Shown: positions 1 through 7,914 of the stretch, one piece after another | How the letters are laid out: each line of letters starts with the position of its first letter | Numbering within the stretch: the stretch's first letter is position 1 | Origin: Phycisphaerales bacterium UBA854 | Lineage (GTDB): Bacteria; Planctomycetota; Phycisphaerae; Phycisphaerales; SM1A02 | DNA length: 33,073 nucleotides | Assembly: GCA_002295885.1 (NCBI GenBank) | Contig: DBGM01000011.1 | Location: 1,726-34,798 of the forward strand | Direction of reading: 5' to 3' | Made by a program: the position numbers and the translations under genes | The notes under the pieces: model-generated | Told to the model about the DNA's origin: nothing | What the model saw: the letters and a program-made list of their open reading frames with translations, nothing else | Databases searched by the model: none

Positions 1-425
1 CGGCCCGCCTGCCAGACCACGAGCCCACTGCGGGCGTTGCCTTCTCCCTGGAGGAGGTCCCCGATGATCTCGTGCTGAAGTTCGAGCATCCCGTCCCCCA
101 GATGATTGTGGATCTCCATGACCTGGTCCCGGTCGACACCCCGTCCGGAATCGATGACTTCGCCCCGGTCGGTGTAGAGGGTGAGCGTGGGAGCCCAGAT
201 GCGGTCTTCCCCGGTGTAGTTCGAGACCTCGTAGGTCATGTACCAGTACCAGCGACCGGTGGTGGGACTCTGGAAGATGCGAAGCGGTCCGGGCTGGAAG
301 TTCAGTTCGGGACGATCGGGCACCGCCTTGGGCTTGGGATGGGCAAATGCGTCCGACTGGATCGGCATGAATGCCGCCAGAAGGATGCCCAGAATGCAGA
401 TCGTGAACGTGTGCCGGATGGCCAT
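1..425 (-). CDS. Secreted protein of unknown function (5' part, continues beyond window)
   Basis: The 5' portion (about 141 codons) of a minus-strand gene; its 3' end lies outside the window. The product starts MAIRHTFTICILGILLAAF, a clear signal peptide, followed by a Pro/Lys-rich stretch and then a beta-rich region with the aromatic segment WYWYMTYEVSNYTGEDR and 'LTLYTDRGEVIDSGRGVD'. I do not recognise a named domain. The ATG at 425 is preferred because GGAG lies 9 nt upstream; an in-frame ATG at 434 would directly abut the same Shine-Dalgarno. It is divergent from the acetyltransferase gene at 501, with which it appears to share a promoter region. Likely exported to the periplasm or cell surface (inference from the signal peptide). 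Confidence 0.75.
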   Translation of the reverse strand, partial: MAIRHTFTICILGILLAAFMPIQSDAFAHPKPKAVPDRPELNFQPGPLRIFQSPTTGRWYWYMTYEVSNYTGEDRIWAPTLTLYTDRGEVIDSGRGVDRDQVMEIHNHLGDGMLELQHEIIGDLLQGEGNARSGLVVWQAG

Positions 426-457
426 GGATTTCATCTCCTCGAGAGACCTGAACTGAC

Positions 458-464
458 TATTCTA
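458..464. promoter_or_regulatory. Overlapping divergent -10 elements
   Basis: The 75-bp gap between the divergent genes contains TATTCT on the plus strand (458-463) and TAGAAT on the minus strand (464-459), offset by one base. Each would place a start site about 25-35 nt before its gene, in front of a Shine-Dalgarno (GGAAGG at 490-495 for the plus gene, GAGGAG at 435-440 for the minus gene). No convincing -35 hexamer is visible on either side. Confidence 0.35.
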
Positions 465-500
465 CACCCAGACGGCCATGCCGCCACCCGGAAGGTTTTC

Positions 501-1418
501 GTGTCAATCAGCAGCCTTGAACCAATCCTGATCCAACAGCCTGACCGCCAGGAGGCCATTCGATGCCTCCTACCGCCGGGCTCGGGACGCCTCCAGGCGG
601 CCCGATTCGAACGTTTCGCAACCGAAAATCGCATCGGGCTGGATTGGATCTGGGCCATTCGGGACGACTCCGGTCGCATCCGCTGCAGCACCTTGTGCGT
701 CCCCTCCCCGGGCCGGACGGTGATGGTGTTCATGAGCCCCGTGACCCGCCAGGAGGATGTCCCGGAGCGGGCGGCCCTGGTCCGTCATGTCCTCGCCGAA
801 TTGCGTGCCCACCCGCTGGACCTGGCCCAGGTCCTGCTCGCTCGCCAGGACGACCTGGCCTGCCGGGCCCACCTCGAGGGCGGGTTCCGGGAGCTGGCCA
901 CCCTGCTCTATATGGAACGCTCCCTGGCACGCCACGGATCGCCGCCTGCCGCCCCCGACGGGGTGGAACTGGTCGGCTGGACCCCCGAACTCGAACCGGC
1001 CCTGACGGAGATCCTCGAGGCCTCCTACGAAGACACGCTCGACTGCCCGGGACTGTGCGGCCTCCGCCGCACCGAGGACATCATCGCGGGGCACCGTGCC
1101 ACGGGCCGACACAACCCCGCCTACTGGCATCTTCTCCGCGTGGACGGCAGGTACGCAGGAGCCGTACTGGTCAATCCGGGATCCACCCGGGACACCGTCG
1201 AGCTGGTCTACCTCGGACTGGCCCCCTTTGCCCGGGGCCGCGGTCTGGGTCGATTCCTCCTGGACCACGTCTTCGCCACTCTGGCCGGAGGGCACTGGGG
1301 CCGCATGACGCTGGCCGTGGACACCCTAAACCGCCCCGCCATCAGGCTGTACGAGCAATGCGGATTCCGCGGCTCCGCCCACCGCCTGGCGCTGATCCAT
1401 TCGCTCCGAGATTCCTGA
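501..1418 (+). CDS. GNAT-family N-acetyltransferase, probably tandem-domain
   Basis: A 305-residue protein. The C-terminal half is a typical GNAT (acetyl-CoA-dependent N-acetyltransferase) domain: a beta strand 'VELVYLGL', the acetyl-CoA pyrophosphate loop RGRGLG at residues 245-250, and the terminal 'NRPAIRLYEQCGFR' segment. The N-terminal half ends in 'AHLEGGFRELATLLYMER', which looks like the end of a second, degenerate GNAT fold, so a tandem architecture as in mycothiol-synthase-type enzymes is possible. The substrate cannot be inferred. The GTG at 501 is chosen because GGAAGG ends 5 nt upstream and the reading frame before it has no protein-like character. Divergent from the secreted protein gene; the downstream region is gene-free. 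Confidence 0.8.
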   Translation: MSISSLEPILIQQPDRQEAIRCLLPPGSGRLQAARFERFATENRIGLDWIWAIRDDSGRIRCSTLCVPSPGRTVMVFMSPVTRQEDVPERAALVRHVLAELRAHPLDLAQVLLARQDDLACRAHLEGGFRELATLLYMERSLARHGSPPAAPDGVELVGWTPELEPALTEILEASYEDTLDCPGLCGLRRTEDIIAGHRATGRHNPAYWHLLRVDGRYAGAVLVNPGSTRDTVELVYLGLAPFARGRGLGRFLLDHVFATLAGGHWGRMTLAVDTLNRPAIRLYEQCGFRGSAHRLALIHSLRDS

Positions 1419-1430
1419 TCGCGGAGCCAG

Positions 1431-1450
1431 TTGTCCACCAGTTGTCGACA
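1431..1450 (+). promoter_or_regulatory. Two tandem DnaA-box-like 9-mers
   Basis: TTGTCCACC (1431-1439) and TTGTCGACA (1442-1450) each differ from the TTATCCACA consensus at two positions. They are in the same orientation and their starts are 11 bp apart, about one helical turn. TTGTCCAC is a common form in GC-rich genomes. They could act in origin binding or in autoregulation of dnaA. Confidence 0.4.
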
Positions 1451-1528
1451 CTCACGCCCGGCCCGGCTCGCAAAAATTTTTCGCCCATGATTCACCGGGA
1501 TTTCCTCCGCGCCGGGGTTCCCGGAGAG

Positions 1529-1549
1529 CCCCCGAAACGGATTCGGGGG
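1529..1549 (+). other. Perfect 8-bp stem-loop upstream of dnaA promoter
   Basis: CCCCCGAA (1529-1536) pairs perfectly with TTCGGGGG (1542-1549) around a 5-nt loop. It ends one base before the -35-like hexamer. There is no T-run after it on the plus strand, so it is a poor fit to an intrinsic terminator of the acetyltransferase gene; a structural or regulatory role is equally possible. Confidence 0.4.
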
Positions 1550-1550
1550 G

Positions 1551-1579
1551 TTGTGAAAGGCCGCGGAACGCCGTATTGT
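1551..1579 (+). promoter_or_regulatory. Candidate dnaA promoter
   Basis: TTGTGA (1551-1556) and TATTGT (1574-1579) are separated by exactly 17 bp, with four of six matches each to the sigma70 -35 and -10 hexamers. Transcription would begin near 1586, giving a leader of about 300 nt before the preferred dnaA start. Confidence 0.4.
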
Positions 1580-1890
1580 CCCTGCCTTCCTGAAGCCACG
1601 GACGGCTGATCTACGGTCAGGTCCACGCTTCGCGAGCCGGCACGTTCCGACACGCAGCACCGAGCAGCAGGACCACGAAACGCAGTGTGCGACGAACGCA
1701 TTTGCGAGTCGATTCGATCGCAGATCCGACCCCGGACGGTCATCGACTTCAAGTCGAAACGGCGCATCGACTGCGGTGCGCACGAACATGACGTGTTGCG
1801 GCCGCAGCACTTCGACTGGTGATACGGCACCACCCGTACTTCGCCGGCGCACGGCCGTTGAGTTTCCTGTGTGGCCACCAGTTCCCCACC

Positions 1891-3363
1891 GTGCCCAAGA
1901 CCTCAGACCGAATCACGGAACGATTGAGCGAACAGATCGGTGAACACCGGTTCGCCATGTGGTTCGGTCAGGCGGACATCACCGTCGACGGCACCCGAGT
2001 CCAGGTCAAGGCCCACAGCCAGTTCGTCGCGGACTGGATCAACCATCGCTTCAACCGCGAACTCCGGGCGGTGGCCAGCGAGACCCTCGGATCGGACGCG
2101 GACGTGCGGATCTCCGTCGAGACCCGCGACGCGCCGCGCCGCCACGAACAGCCATCGGAAGGCGACCGGGGCGCACGGAGCAACCGACCGCCCGCTCCCG
2201 ATCGAGATCGGGGGCGGCGGTCGACCCCACCCCGTCCCGCCCGCCAACTCGGCGGAGGCTTCGCCAGCCTCGACGACTTCATCGTGGGCGCGAGCAACCG
2301 GCTGGCCTGGTCCGCGGCCACCCAGCTTGGCGACGAAGGCGAGCGATCATCGGTCTCCCCCCTGTTCATCCACGGAGGATGCGGCCTTGGCAAGACGCAC
2401 CTGCTGCAGGGCATCTGCCGTCGGGCGGCCGAGCGGATGGGCGACCGATCCCGCATTCGATACGTCACGGGCGAACAGTTCACCAACGAATACATCATGG
2501 CCGTCCAGACCGGATCGATGGACCGCTTCCGACGGGCCCACCGCGGCCTGCGACTTCTGGCCATCGACGACGTCCACTTCCTCGCGAACAAAAAGAAGAC
2601 CCAGGCGGAATTCCTCCACACGCTGGATGCGATCGGCCTGACCGGCGCACGTCTGGCCCTGGCGTCGGACGAACATCCGAGCACGATCGCCCGCTTCAGC
2701 GAGGGGCTCGTCAGCCGATTTCTCAGCGGCATGGTGGTCGAGATCGAGGAACCCGATCCCGCAACACGACTGGAACTTGTCCGGCAACTGGCGACCCGTC
2801 GCGACCTGCAGCTGTCCGATGCGGCCGCCCGACTGATCGCCAGCAACTGCCCCGGCTCCGTCCGGGAACTGCAGGGGATGCTGACCCGACTCGAAGCGAT
2901 GCAGATGCTCGACCCCGCCCAGGTCCAGGCGGCGGACGCCGATCAGATGCTGATCCCGGGCATCGATGAGTTCGGTCGCCGCATCATCGGCAGCACCACC
3001 GTCCAGCGGCTGCTTCAGCACCGGGCTCTGGACCGGACGATCCACGTCACCCTTTCGGACATCATGGAAGCGGTCTGCACCAAGACGGGGGTGACCCGGG
3101 ACGACCTCACGGGACGTGCGAGGCACCGACGGATCAGCCTGGCCAGAGCGATGTTCGCATACCTCGCCCGCGAGATGACGACGCGGAGCTATCCCGAAAT
3201 CGGACGGGCCCTCGGCCGGAACAACCATTCGTCCGTCCACGCCGCCGCCAAGCGACTGGCCCGGACCCTCGACGAGAACCCCCTCGTCGAGTTCAACCGG
3301 AGCGAGCCGCCGCTGGATCTCCTGCAGGCCATGGCCGAAATCCGCCGCCGACTGCGAGCCTGA
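1891..3363 (+). CDS. dnaA: Chromosomal replication initiator protein DnaA
   Basis: A 490-residue AAA+ initiator that binds DnaA boxes and opens the origin. Domain I carries 'FAMWF' about 20 residues from the start; a charged low-complexity linker follows; domain III has Walker A GGCGLGKT (162-169) and Walker B with D226-D227; the C-terminal domain IV is a DNA-binding helix bundle. The usual signature GGRDHTTV is replaced by GRNNHSSV (442-449), so the Asp and both Thr of the base-contacting segment are changed while His is kept. The GTG at 1891 is chosen because it gives a domain I of normal length; an in-frame GTG at 1819 would add 24 atypical residues. Neither has a strong Shine-Dalgarno. 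dnaN does not follow. Confidence 0.93.
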   Translation: MPKTSDRITERLSEQIGEHRFAMWFGQADITVDGTRVQVKAHSQFVADWINHRFNRELRAVASETLGSDADVRISVETRDAPRRHEQPSEGDRGARSNRPPAPDRDRGRRSTPPRPARQLGGGFASLDDFIVGASNRLAWSAATQLGDEGERSSVSPLFIHGGCGLGKTHLLQGICRRAAERMGDRSRIRYVTGEQFTNEYIMAVQTGSMDRFRRAHRGLRLLAIDDVHFLANKKKTQAEFLHTLDAIGLTGARLALASDEHPSTIARFSEGLVSRFLSGMVVEIEEPDPATRLELVRQLATRRDLQLSDAAARLIASNCPGSVRELQGMLTRLEAMQMLDPAQVQAADADQMLIPGIDEFGRRIIGSTTVQRLLQHRALDRTIHVTLSDIMEAVCTKTGVTRDDLTGRARHRRISLARAMFAYLAREMTTRSYPEIGRALGRNNHSSVHAAAKRLARTLDENPLVEFNRSEPPLDLLQAMAEIRRRLRA

Positions 3364-3376
3364 CGCGGCCGTCTGC

Positions 3377-3382
3377 TACACT
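3377..3382 (+). promoter_or_regulatory. -10 element for a probable leaderless transcript
   Basis: TACACT preceded by TGC forms an extended -10 (TGnTACACT). It ends 7 nt before the ATG at 3390, so transcription would be expected to start at or next to the A of the start codon. No Shine-Dalgarno can be placed. The same hexamer and spacing recur before pheS. Confidence 0.45.
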
Positions 3383-3389
3383 TTCGGTG

Positions 3390-4895
3390 ATGCTTCCTGG
3401 CCCCAAATCCACCCTTCGGTCCGCTGGATGTCTCCTTGCGTGCATGCTCGGTGCGGTGTCGAATCCGACCCTCGCCGGTGAATACACCGAAACCGCGACC
3501 CGGCATCTGATGCAGTCCGTCCAGATGCAGCGTGACGGCTCCCACCTCGCCCGCCTCTCGTCCCTCCGGCTCCTCCAGGACCCGGAGATGAAGGACATGT
3601 TCTACCGGCTGTTGCAGCACGACGACTGGCACGTGCAGGTCCATGCCCTGCTCGGACTGGCGGAGATCGACGGCTCTGGACAACTGGATCCATGGCTGGT
3701 CACGCAGGTCGCACCGCTCGCCCGCGAACAGGTCATTGCCCATGCGATCGACATGGGCATGCTGGACACCAGCGGTATGCAGAAGATCCTCGAATGGGAT
3801 CGTCTCGAAGCCGCCAACCAACTGCTGCTGATGGCCGAACTGCAGGCCGCCGGTGAAACCGGGATGGTCGACGTGGATCGGCTGACCACGCTCGCCAACG
3901 ACAACGATCTCATCGTCTCCGCCATCGCCGCACTGCTGCTCGCGGAACGCGATGCATCCCCGCTGAGCGCCGTCGACGCACGATTGGCGACCGCCTCGCC
4001 GTCGGAGCGGCTTTCGGTCCTGCGCCGCATGATCGAGATCATCCGCATCTACGAGTTGGATGCCGCGACACCCTGGCTGGCCCGGATGCTCGAGAACGAA
4101 TCAAGCGAGGATCTGACGTACTGGGGGACCTACACCCTGATGACGATCGATCCCGATCGGGCACGTCCCCACTGGAACCGCATGCTTGGATCCGACCCCA
4201 GCTACCGCAATCGGATCATGGGGGCCCTGCAGTTCCTCGAGTCGGGCCTCGCACCCGATGCGGACGTTCGGACCAGACTCGACGCAGAGGACGATCCGCT
4301 CATCGCGAAGATCCTCGACACGGCCGAACTGCACGCCGACGGCCAGCCCATCACCGCACAGGTGAAGGGACTGATCGACACGGGGCATCCCCGCGTGATC
4401 GACTGGGCGATGCGGACCGCACGCGACCTTCCCCTCGACCAGGCCGTGAGCATCTACGGGTACTTCATCGATCTGCCCGAGAACACGCGCAGACGATCCC
4501 AGCAGATCACCCAGCGGTCCCACGCGATCAGTGCGATGGCGACCCTGCTGGAGATCGCACCGGAGGAGGCCATCGACCGGCTGCGTGCCGCCGACGACGA
4601 CAGCATGCAGCAGCAGACGCTGCTGATGGGTTCGATGCAATCGCAGCACCCCGGGGTCGCCGAAGTGGTCTCCCAGATCCGGCGCATCGGCTCGTCCCGC
4701 GCCGACTCGCTCGCCCTGCTCCTGCTGGCCCGCACCAACGAGAACCTCTCCCCGAACGATCTGCAGCAACTGGGCCGCATCTCGGCCGGCGGGGGGCAGC
4801 TCACGAACACCCTGCAGATCCAGGCCGCTTGGCTCTACCTCAAGCACACCGACGGCCTCCAGACCGCCATGGTCCGTCTCACACCCGAAGGGTAA
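3390..4895 (+). CDS. Secreted HEAT-like helical-repeat protein
   Basis: A 501-residue protein with an N-terminal signal peptide (basic start, hydrophobic 'CLLACMLGAV', Ala-containing cleavage region near residue 30). The mature part is almost all paired amphipathic helices, for example 'HDDWHVQVHALLGLAEID' followed by similar units that resemble HEAT/armadillo-type repeats. There is no recognisable catalytic motif, so a scaffolding role in the cell envelope is inference. A GTG lies directly before the ATG at 3390, but the ATG fits the 7-nt spacing from TACACT. It follows dnaA by 26 bp yet seems to have its own promoter, and the aminotransferase starts 5 bp after its stop, so those two are probably co-transcribed. 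Confidence 0.7.
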   Translation: MLPGPKSTLRSAGCLLACMLGAVSNPTLAGEYTETATRHLMQSVQMQRDGSHLARLSSLRLLQDPEMKDMFYRLLQHDDWHVQVHALLGLAEIDGSGQLDPWLVTQVAPLAREQVIAHAIDMGMLDTSGMQKILEWDRLEAANQLLLMAELQAAGETGMVDVDRLTTLANDNDLIVSAIAALLLAERDASPLSAVDARLATASPSERLSVLRRMIEIIRIYELDAATPWLARMLENESSEDLTYWGTYTLMTIDPDRARPHWNRMLGSDPSYRNRIMGALQFLESGLAPDADVRTRLDAEDDPLIAKILDTAELHADGQPITAQVKGLIDTGHPRVIDWAMRTARDLPLDQAVSIYGYFIDLPENTRRRSQQITQRSHAISAMATLLEIAPEEAIDRLRAADDDSMQQQTLLMGSMQSQHPGVAEVVSQIRRIGSSRADSLALLLLARTNENLSPNDLQQLGRISAGGGQLTNTLQIQAAWLYLKHTDGLQTAMVRLTPEG

Positions 4896-4900
4896 GTCGC

Positions 4901-6073
4901 GTGAGCACCAACCAAGTCATTCCCCTCAGCCGCCCGGACATCAGCGACGACGACATCCGGGCGGTGACCGACGTCCTGCGCAGCGGGCGACTGAGCCTCG
5001 GCCCGAGCATGGAGGCCTTCGAGGAGCAGATGGCGGCTCGGGTCGGACGCAGCGAGGGAGTGGCCGTGAGTTCCGGCACGGCCGGTCTGCACCTGCTGCT
5101 TGAAGCCCTCGACGTCGGTCCGGGCGACGAGGTCATCACCCCCGCCTTCAGCTTCGTCGCTTCCGCCAACTGCATCGAGCACGCCGGGGCGAAACCGGTC
5201 TTCGTCGACTGCGATCCCACCACGCTGAATGTCCGCGTGGAGGATGTGGAAGCGAAGATCACCGAACGCACCAAGGCCATCATCGGTGTCGAGGTGTTCG
5301 GCAACCCCACCGGCATGCGCGAACTCGCGGCCCTTTCGGCCAAGTACGAGATCCCGCTGATCGAGGATGCCTGCGAGGGGCTCGGAGGCCGGCTCGGCAA
5401 CGATGCCATCGGCACCTTCGGCCGGGCGGCCGTCTTCGCCTTCTACCCGAACAAGCAGATCACGACCGGCGAGGGCGGCATGATCGTCACGGACGACACC
5501 CGACTCGCCGACGCCTGCCGGTCGATGCGGAACCACGGACGCACCATCTCCAACCGGGCCGTGACGGGCGCAGTGGGCACGCGCCTCGACGCCGAGCGCC
5601 TGGGATGGAACTACCGGATGAGCGAACTTCACGCCGCACTCGGCGTCTCGCAGCTTTCCAGACTCGACACGATCATGGAGCACCGAGCCCGCGTCGCCGA
5701 CACCTACACCCGCGAGCTCTCATCCATGTCGGATCTGATCGTGCCCACCATCGATCCGAACGTCACCATGAGCTGGTTCGTCTACGTCGTCCGACTCAGC
5801 GGGCCGTACACGACGGAGGACCGGGACGAGATCATCGAGGGGCTCCGTCGTCACGACATCGGCGCTGCCCACTACTTCCCGGCCATCCCGACGTTCCCGC
5901 ACTTCCGTGACAAGTACGGCATCCGGGCCGGAGACTTTCCGGTGGCCGAATCGGTCAGCCAGCGCACCATCGCACTTCCGATGTTCGTCGGCCTGACCGA
6001 AGTCGAGATCAAGCTCGTCTGCCAGACGCTCGGGCTGATGATGACCCGCAACCGCTTCAGGCACGACGACTGA
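4901..6073 (+). CDS. DegT/DnrJ/EryC1/StrS-family PLP-dependent aminotransferase
   Basis: A 390-residue type I fold PLP enzyme of the sugar-nucleotide aminotransferase family. These transfer an amino group, usually from glutamate, to a keto-sugar nucleotide. Visible family marks are 'PLSRPDISDDDI' at the start, 'VAVSSGTAGLHL' (cofactor phosphate loop), 'PAFSFVASANCI', 'IEDACEGLGG' (the Asp that pairs with the pyridine nitrogen) and 'FYPNKQITTGEGGMI', where K185 should form the Schiff base. The GTG at 4901 has GAAGGG overlapping the upstream stop codon as its Shine-Dalgarno. It is convergent with flgE, 10 bp apart. A role in making an amino sugar for surface or flagellin glycans is possible, but the sugar substrate cannot be told. 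Confidence 0.88.
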   Translation: MSTNQVIPLSRPDISDDDIRAVTDVLRSGRLSLGPSMEAFEEQMAARVGRSEGVAVSSGTAGLHLLLEALDVGPGDEVITPAFSFVASANCIEHAGAKPVFVDCDPTTLNVRVEDVEAKITERTKAIIGVEVFGNPTGMRELAALSAKYEIPLIEDACEGLGGRLGNDAIGTFGRAAVFAFYPNKQITTGEGGMIVTDDTRLADACRSMRNHGRTISNRAVTGAVGTRLDAERLGWNYRMSELHAALGVSQLSRLDTIMEHRARVADTYTRELSSMSDLIVPTIDPNVTMSWFVYVVRLSGPYTTEDRDEIIEGLRRHDIGAAHYFPAIPTFPHFRDKYGIRAGDFPVAESVSQRTIALPMFVGLTEVEIKLVCQTLGLMMTRNRFRHDD

Positions 6074-6083
6074 ATCGGATGCC

Positions 6084-7865
6084 TCAGCGTCCCAGCAGCA
6101 GCAGCTGATCCATCAGTTCATCCGTGGTCGAGATCACCCGGCTGGAGGCCGAATACCCGGTCGAAGCCAGGATCATGTCGATGAACTCCTGGGAAAGGTC
6201 GACGTTGGACAGCTCCAGCGCACCACCGATGATCCGGCCGGTGCCCAGGCTGTTGGCGGTCGTGTACATCGGCTCGCCGGAGTTGGCCCCGACCCGGTAG
6301 TACCCGCTGCCCGTGTCCTCGAGCCCGCCGGGATTGTTGAACCTCGCCAGACCCACCTGACCCAGCGTCCGCGTCATGCCGTTGGTGAACGCTCCCGTGA
6401 TGAGACCGTCCTGGCCGACCGAGAACGACACCAGATGGCCGATGCCCGATCCGTCCTGAGCCGCCACGGAGAGCGTGCTTGCCGAATCGGCGAAGGCGGT
6501 CACGCCTTCCGATCCGTAGGTGAAGTCGAGGGTCAGCGACATCGGATTGATGGCGCCGTTGGTCCTCGTGATGTTGATGGTGGTGTTGGAGGCCTCCAGC
6601 AGGTTGCCCTCGTTGTCGAACTGGAGGGTGCCCAGACCCACCACCCGGTCGAGGGCGTCGTTGTCGGACGATTCCGCCACGAACTCCCAGACCGAACCCT
6701 GGCCGTCGATCGTCTGCTGCAGCACCATGGTCACATCGATGTTGACCGCCGTGCCGAGGGAGTCGTAGGCCACGAAGCTGGTCCGTACGGATTCCCCGGT
6801 CGCCTGCGCCGACTCCGTGAACACGAATGGGTTGACCGGCGGAGTCCCCGTGGTCGTGCCCATGTACGAGACGGTGAAGTCCGACGTGGAGATGCTGAGG
6901 CCCTGTGCCGTCCCCTCGTTTCCGAAGATGATCATGCTTCCGTTGGCGTTCAGGAGGATGTTGCCGCCAAGGGACTCACCCGCCACATCGGAGTTGTCGA
7001 GGCCGAGGAACTGGTCGAGCGCGGCCGCGAAGTCGGCCATGGTCGATCCGAAGTACTCGATGTCGTTGGCCGCGGCCTCCTCGGGAGTGCAGAATGTGAA
7101 GCTGAACGTGCCGAGATCCTGCCCGCCCTTCTCGACGTTGTCGACGGTGATGGTGGCCATCGCGCCGCCCTCGATGGCGACTTCGTACCCTCCGCTGCCG
7201 TCGTCCATGTAGAGGTTGGTTCCGACCTGGGTCAGATCCTCGAGCCCGTTCATGGCCTGATTGCCCGTGGGCTCGTTGAAGAACTGGTTCGAGTTGTGAA
7301 TCGAACCCGTCACCGGAAGCTCGCCGGATGCATTCAGGTTCCCCGTGAAGTAGATGTTCTCGGTGGCCTCGGCGACGGTCATCTGCCCCAGGGGAATCAC
7401 GATCGGCTCGAGCTCTCCGTATTCGATGCGGTAGTTGTCGTCGACCCCGTATCCCATCACGTACGCGCCACTGGAGGTGACCAACTGGTTGTTTTCGTTC
7501 GTCAGGAACGAGCCATCCCGGGTGAACAGCCGCTCGCCGTTGAGTTGCGTGATGAAGAAGCCGTCCCCTTCGATCGCCATGTCCGTGGCGATGCCCGTGG
7601 CGGTCAGGGCCCCGTTGGAGAAGTTCCGCTGCGTTCCCGCCACGGTGCTTCCGTTGCCGACCTGCTGCGGATTGATGCCGCCGATCCGTCCGGACGGCCC
7701 CGTGCCCAGCGACTGGGTGCGGCTGAACATGGACTCGAACAGCATCCGCGTCGACTTGAACGCCGTCGTATTGACGTTGGCGATGTTGTTGCCGATGACG
7801 TTGAGTCGATTCTGGTTGCTCTGGAGTCCGGAAAGTCCGGTGTAGAGTGCTGGCGTCGATGGCAT
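6084..7865 (-). CDS. flgE: Flagellar hook protein FlgE
   Basis: A 593-residue protein of the flagellar rod/hook/axial family; polymerised FlgE is the universal joint between rod and filament. The N-terminus has the conserved rod-type helix ('LYTGLSGLQSNQNRLNVI' then 'NNIANVNTTAFK'), followed by 'GDGFFI' and 'YTRDG'-like strands (here LFTRDGSF). The C-terminus has the conserved 'ALELSNVDLSQEFIDMI' helix. It is longer than the roughly 400 residues common in the family, with extra sequence in the exposed middle domains. GGAG lies 7 nt before the ATG. It is separated from flgD by 143 bp containing its own sigma54-type promoter, and is the last gene of the flagellar locus in the window. Confidence 0.95.
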   Translation of the reverse strand: MPSTPALYTGLSGLQSNQNRLNVIGNNIANVNTTAFKSTRMLFESMFSRTQSLGTGPSGRIGGINPQQVGNGSTVAGTQRNFSNGALTATGIATDMAIEGDGFFITQLNGERLFTRDGSFLTNENNQLVTSSGAYVMGYGVDDNYRIEYGELEPIVIPLGQMTVAEATENIYFTGNLNASGELPVTGSIHNSNQFFNEPTGNQAMNGLEDLTQVGTNLYMDDGSGGYEVAIEGGAMATITVDNVEKGGQDLGTFSFTFCTPEEAAANDIEYFGSTMADFAAALDQFLGLDNSDVAGESLGGNILLNANGSMIIFGNEGTAQGLSISTSDFTVSYMGTTTGTPPVNPFVFTESAQATGESVRTSFVAYDSLGTAVNIDVTMVLQQTIDGQGSVWEFVAESSDNDALDRVVGLGTLQFDNEGNLLEASNTTINITRTNGAINPMSLTLDFTYGSEGVTAFADSASTLSVAAQDGSGIGHLVSFSVGQDGLITGAFTNGMTRTLGQVGLARFNNPGGLEDTGSGYYRVGANSGEPMYTTANSLGTGRIIGGALELSNVDLSQEFIDMILASTGYSASSRVISTTDELMDQLLLLGR

Positions 7866-7914
7866 TGAAAATCTCCGTAGTGTCCCCGGCGGCTGCCGGG
7901 CTGAAATCTATCCT

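Larger units (their letters stand above)
1419..1890 (+). other. Gene-free region upstream of dnaA; candidate replication origin and dnaA leader
   Basis: No convincing protein-coding frame is present across 472 bp, although several open frames cross it. From left to right it holds two DnaA-box-like 9-mers (1431-1450), a perfect A5T5 tract (1472-1481), a perfect 8-bp hairpin (1529-1549), a -35/-10 pair with 17-bp spacing (1551-1579) and about 300 nt of leader before the dnaA start. The leader also has the near-palindrome CGACTTCAAGTCG (1744-1756). Origins are often next to dnaA, but the box count here is small, so the origin reading is only a candidate. Confidence 0.4.

Noticed and set aside
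1529..1549. Hairpin as an intrinsic terminator of the acetyltransferase gene
   Set aside because: The stem is perfect but no T-run follows it on the plus strand, so it is listed only as a structural element.
1492..1878. Minus-strand open frames across the dnaA upstream region
   Set aside because: Cys/Arg/Ser-rich translations without Shine-Dalgarno or domains; they cross the candidate promoter and hairpin.
6074..6083. Terminator between the aminotransferase gene and flgE
   Set aside because: Only 10 bp separate the convergent stops and no stem-loop can form there.
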